From positions 108,663 to 172,662 of the forward strand of contig CALUJS010000001.1 of assembly GCA_944321015.1 (NCBI GenBank): 64,000 bases of DNA, given 5' to 3'. The stretch comes from an uncultured Phocaeicola sp. Its GTDB lineage: Bacteria > Bacteroidota > Bacteroidia > Bacteroidales > Bacteroidaceae. Both the position numbers and the translations under genes were made by a program. The notes under the pieces are model-generated. The model was not told the origin of the DNA. It was given only the letters and a program-made list of their open reading frames with translations, and did not search any database. Positions 62,457 through 64,000 of the stretch are shown piece by piece. Position 1 is the first letter of the stretch, and every line of letters begins with the position of its first letter.

Positions 62457-63089
62457 TTATCTGGTTGTTTTGTTTTTATATTTCAGTTTGATGACCTCTT
62501 CCGGTCTGATGACGTAAGAAAACATCTGTGGCTGCGCATTTTCTTGGATGACCTTTTCCAGCTGGATGTCGGAGTTGACAACGAGATAGGGCATTGTCCA
62601 AACGTAGCCGGGACGTTCGCTGACGTAGGTGTTGTCTTTCTCCGGATTCTCCGTCTCTTCCGTGTCGATGACTTCCTGGCGTTTTCTGTTGAGTTCGGTA
62701 GCCGAGTTCTCTGTTTCCCGGAAGACACGTACCGAGTTGTTTGACAGCGTTGCCTCTACCCACTGTTCGAGGTGCTTCACGTCGTCGAGTAACTGGTCAT
62801 AGTTTCTTTCGCCCTCTTGCGCTTGGAGCATCATGCGAATGTTGTCGGCTATGCCGATGATTTCCATGATGAGCGGCTTTTGTATTTTGTAGAGCAAGTC
62901 TTCCTGGAATTTACTAATCGTCAGGTGTTGTTTTTGTATGGTTGCCTCCTGCTGTTCTATCACTTTGGCAAACTGCTCCTTAAGTTCTCCGGTAGCTGTA
63001 TGAATTGCTGTTCGGAGCATGTCGGCAAGGTTGTCAAGCGGTTGCATTGTGTTTCCCATGCCGGTCTTTTCGTCTTCCTTAACGTTCAT
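62457..63089 (-). CDS. GrpE-like nucleotide-exchange factor
   Basis: 210 residues (later possible start MGNTMQPL). N-terminal coiled coil (about 30-75: TGELKEQFAKVIEQQEATIQ), then FQEDLLYKIQKPLIMEIIGIADNIRMML, which follows the GrpE pattern of a long helix leading to a four-helix bundle, and a C-terminal beta-like end (VIRPEEVIKLKYK) in the place of GrpE's wing domain. The acidic linker between them (ENSATELNRKRQEVIDTEETENPEKDN, split across residues about 127-155) is not usual. Encoded 3 bp before Hsp70, so almost certainly its exchange partner. Confidence 0.8.
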   Translation of the reverse strand: MNVKEDEKTGMGNTMQPLDNLADMLRTAIHTATGELKEQFAKVIEQQEATIQKQHLTISKFQEDLLYKIQKPLIMEIIGIADNIRMMLQAQEGERNYDQLLDDVKHLEQWVEATLSNNSVRVFRETENSATELNRKRQEVIDTEETENPEKDNTYVSERPGYVWTMPYLVVNSDIQLEKVIQENAQPQMFSYVIRPEEVIKLKYKNKTTR

Positions 63090-63102
63090 AGGGTTAATTT
63101 GT

Positions 63103-63981
63103 TTATCGGGTTAATACTCCGTTGTTCCAGTTTTCTTCGGTTGTGGCACCGTCGAGGCGGTAATGGATGCATTTGCCGTCGGGTCCGTCGGGCGTCATGT
63201 TGCCAATCACGTGGCTTCCGTCTTTCAGATAGTAAATGCCCGTTGCGCCTTTTCGGGGTGTCCCGTTCTGGAAGATGGTACACATTCGTTCGCCGTTCGG
63301 ATAGAGTATGATGCCGCATCCGTTGGGCTTTCCGTTTTTCCATTCGCCGGCATAGCGGTTTCCCTCGCCATTGATTTCTATACCCACTCCGGAGCGGCGG
63401 TTCAGGCGCCATTCGCCGGCATATTTTTGTCTTCCGTTGCTGACATTGATGCCTACGCCGTTTTTCATGTCGAGTTTCCACTCGCCGGCGTAATAGTTGC
63501 TGTCTTCATCCTTTTCTATGCCAAAGCCGGAACGTTCTTTGTTCGCGTTCAGGTTTCCGCAATATTCCTTATCGTTATGTGTCACAAAGGATAACTCACC
63601 AGCCTTGGTGTTTCCCGGTTCGTCTTCTTCCTTGTCGTAGGGAGTTACGTTGTCAATCAGTCCAAGTGCAAACAAATAGCAGTCTACCATATAGTTGGCT
63701 ATGCCGCATCTGAAAAAGTTCTCTTCCTGAAACATTTGGCGGAGGTTGCTCAGTTTCAGGTCATAATCGCTGTCGCCCAATTCGCGGATGTTGATTAACC
63801 GTTGTCCCATCTGGTAGCTGATGGAACGCGCAATGACATGGCGGTATCTGCTGATTGCGGCTCCGCCATAGTCATTCAAGATGCCTTTCAGCCGGCTTTC
63901 GGTCAGGATGTTTTCACCGAAGTCGGACGTTATCCGTCGGAACAGCTCATGCAGGGGTTGCGGTGTGTCGCTTGTTTTCAT
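63103..63981 (-). CDS. MORN-repeat protein with N-terminal helical domain
   Basis: 292 residues. The first 110 residues are helical (LHELFRRITSDFGENILTES, GILNDYGGAAISRYRHVIARS, LRQMFQEENFFRCGIANYMVD). The layout recalls the small helical domains seen beside bacterial Hsp70 homologues that sense client or partner load; this likeness is only by eye. Six or seven MORN-type repeats follow (about 135-290: YAGEWKLDMKNGVGINVSNG, YAGEWRLNRRSGVGIEINGEG, YAGEWKNGKPNGCGIILYPNGE). No signal peptide or membrane helix. Starts 19 bp from the window edge and 13 bp before the GrpE-like gene; further operon genes may lie beyond. Confidence 0.8.
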   Translation of the reverse strand: MKTSDTPQPLHELFRRITSDFGENILTESRLKGILNDYGGAAISRYRHVIARSISYQMGQRLINIRELGDSDYDLKLSNLRQMFQEENFFRCGIANYMVDCYLFALGLIDNVTPYDKEEDEPGNTKAGELSFVTHNDKEYCGNLNANKERSGFGIEKDEDSNYYAGEWKLDMKNGVGINVSNGRQKYAGEWRLNRRSGVGIEINGEGNRYAGEWKNGKPNGCGIILYPNGERMCTIFQNGTPRKGATGIYYLKDGSHVIGNMTPDGPDGKCIHYRLDGATTEENWNNGVLTR

Positions 63982-64000
63982 CCGGTTGTTCTGTTATGTT

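Overview
The window is chromosomal DNA of a fairly GC-rich member of the Bacteroidales. Three things point there: three SusC/SusD outer-membrane uptake loci with FecR and ECF-sigma regulators, promoters of the Bacteroidetes TTTG / TAnnTTTG type, and the order lysS-gpsA-pgi together with ilvD-ilvB-ilvN-thioesterase-ilvC. Genus cannot be fixed from sequence reading alone. No rRNA, tRNA, CRISPR array or insertion sequence was recognised.

Bases 1-18446 hold two uptake loci facing away from each other. Locus 1 (minus) is a 327-aa exported protein, SusC, SusD and a DUF4843 lipoprotein cut by the window edge. Locus 2 (plus) is FecR, thioredoxin-like, SusC, SusD, DUF4843, PKD-like lipoprotein, thioredoxin-like. 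A third locus (38325-45611, minus) has SusC-SusD-DUF4843-PKD-like, a divergent ECF sigma/FecR pair (45829-47658), and two downstream paralogous metallopeptidase-family genes, one with an intact zinc site and one without. This layout suggests capture of proteins or peptides rather than glycans. Each locus has one run of nine G:C pairs placed where slippage could change expression.

Bases 18447-33541 are mostly housekeeping: a HAD phosphatase, a patatin-type outer-membrane protein, pgi, gpsA, lysS, an M20 dipeptidase, aroC, a beta-barrel protein with a PCMD lipoprotein, a SlyD-type isomerase, a small exported protein and a KdgK-type sugar kinase. Bases 47861-55961 hold a metallo-beta-lactamase-fold lipoprotein, the isoleucine/valine operon with a complete leader-peptide attenuator, and ribB.

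Bases 56087-63981 hold the least ordinary cluster. A plus-strand membrane protein joins a TIR domain to a long RHS-like repeat region. Facing it is a minus-strand operon: MORN protein, GrpE-like factor, short Hsp70, and MORN protein with a C-terminal membrane hairpin. I read this as a candidate envelope-sensing, stress or defence system that I do not recognise as described.

Across the window, seven intergenic gaps carry short arrays of a quasi-palindromic 22-bp repeat (27 clear units in exact 22-bp register). One further gap carries six units of an unrelated 23-bp palindromic repeat. Neither is explained by the genes.
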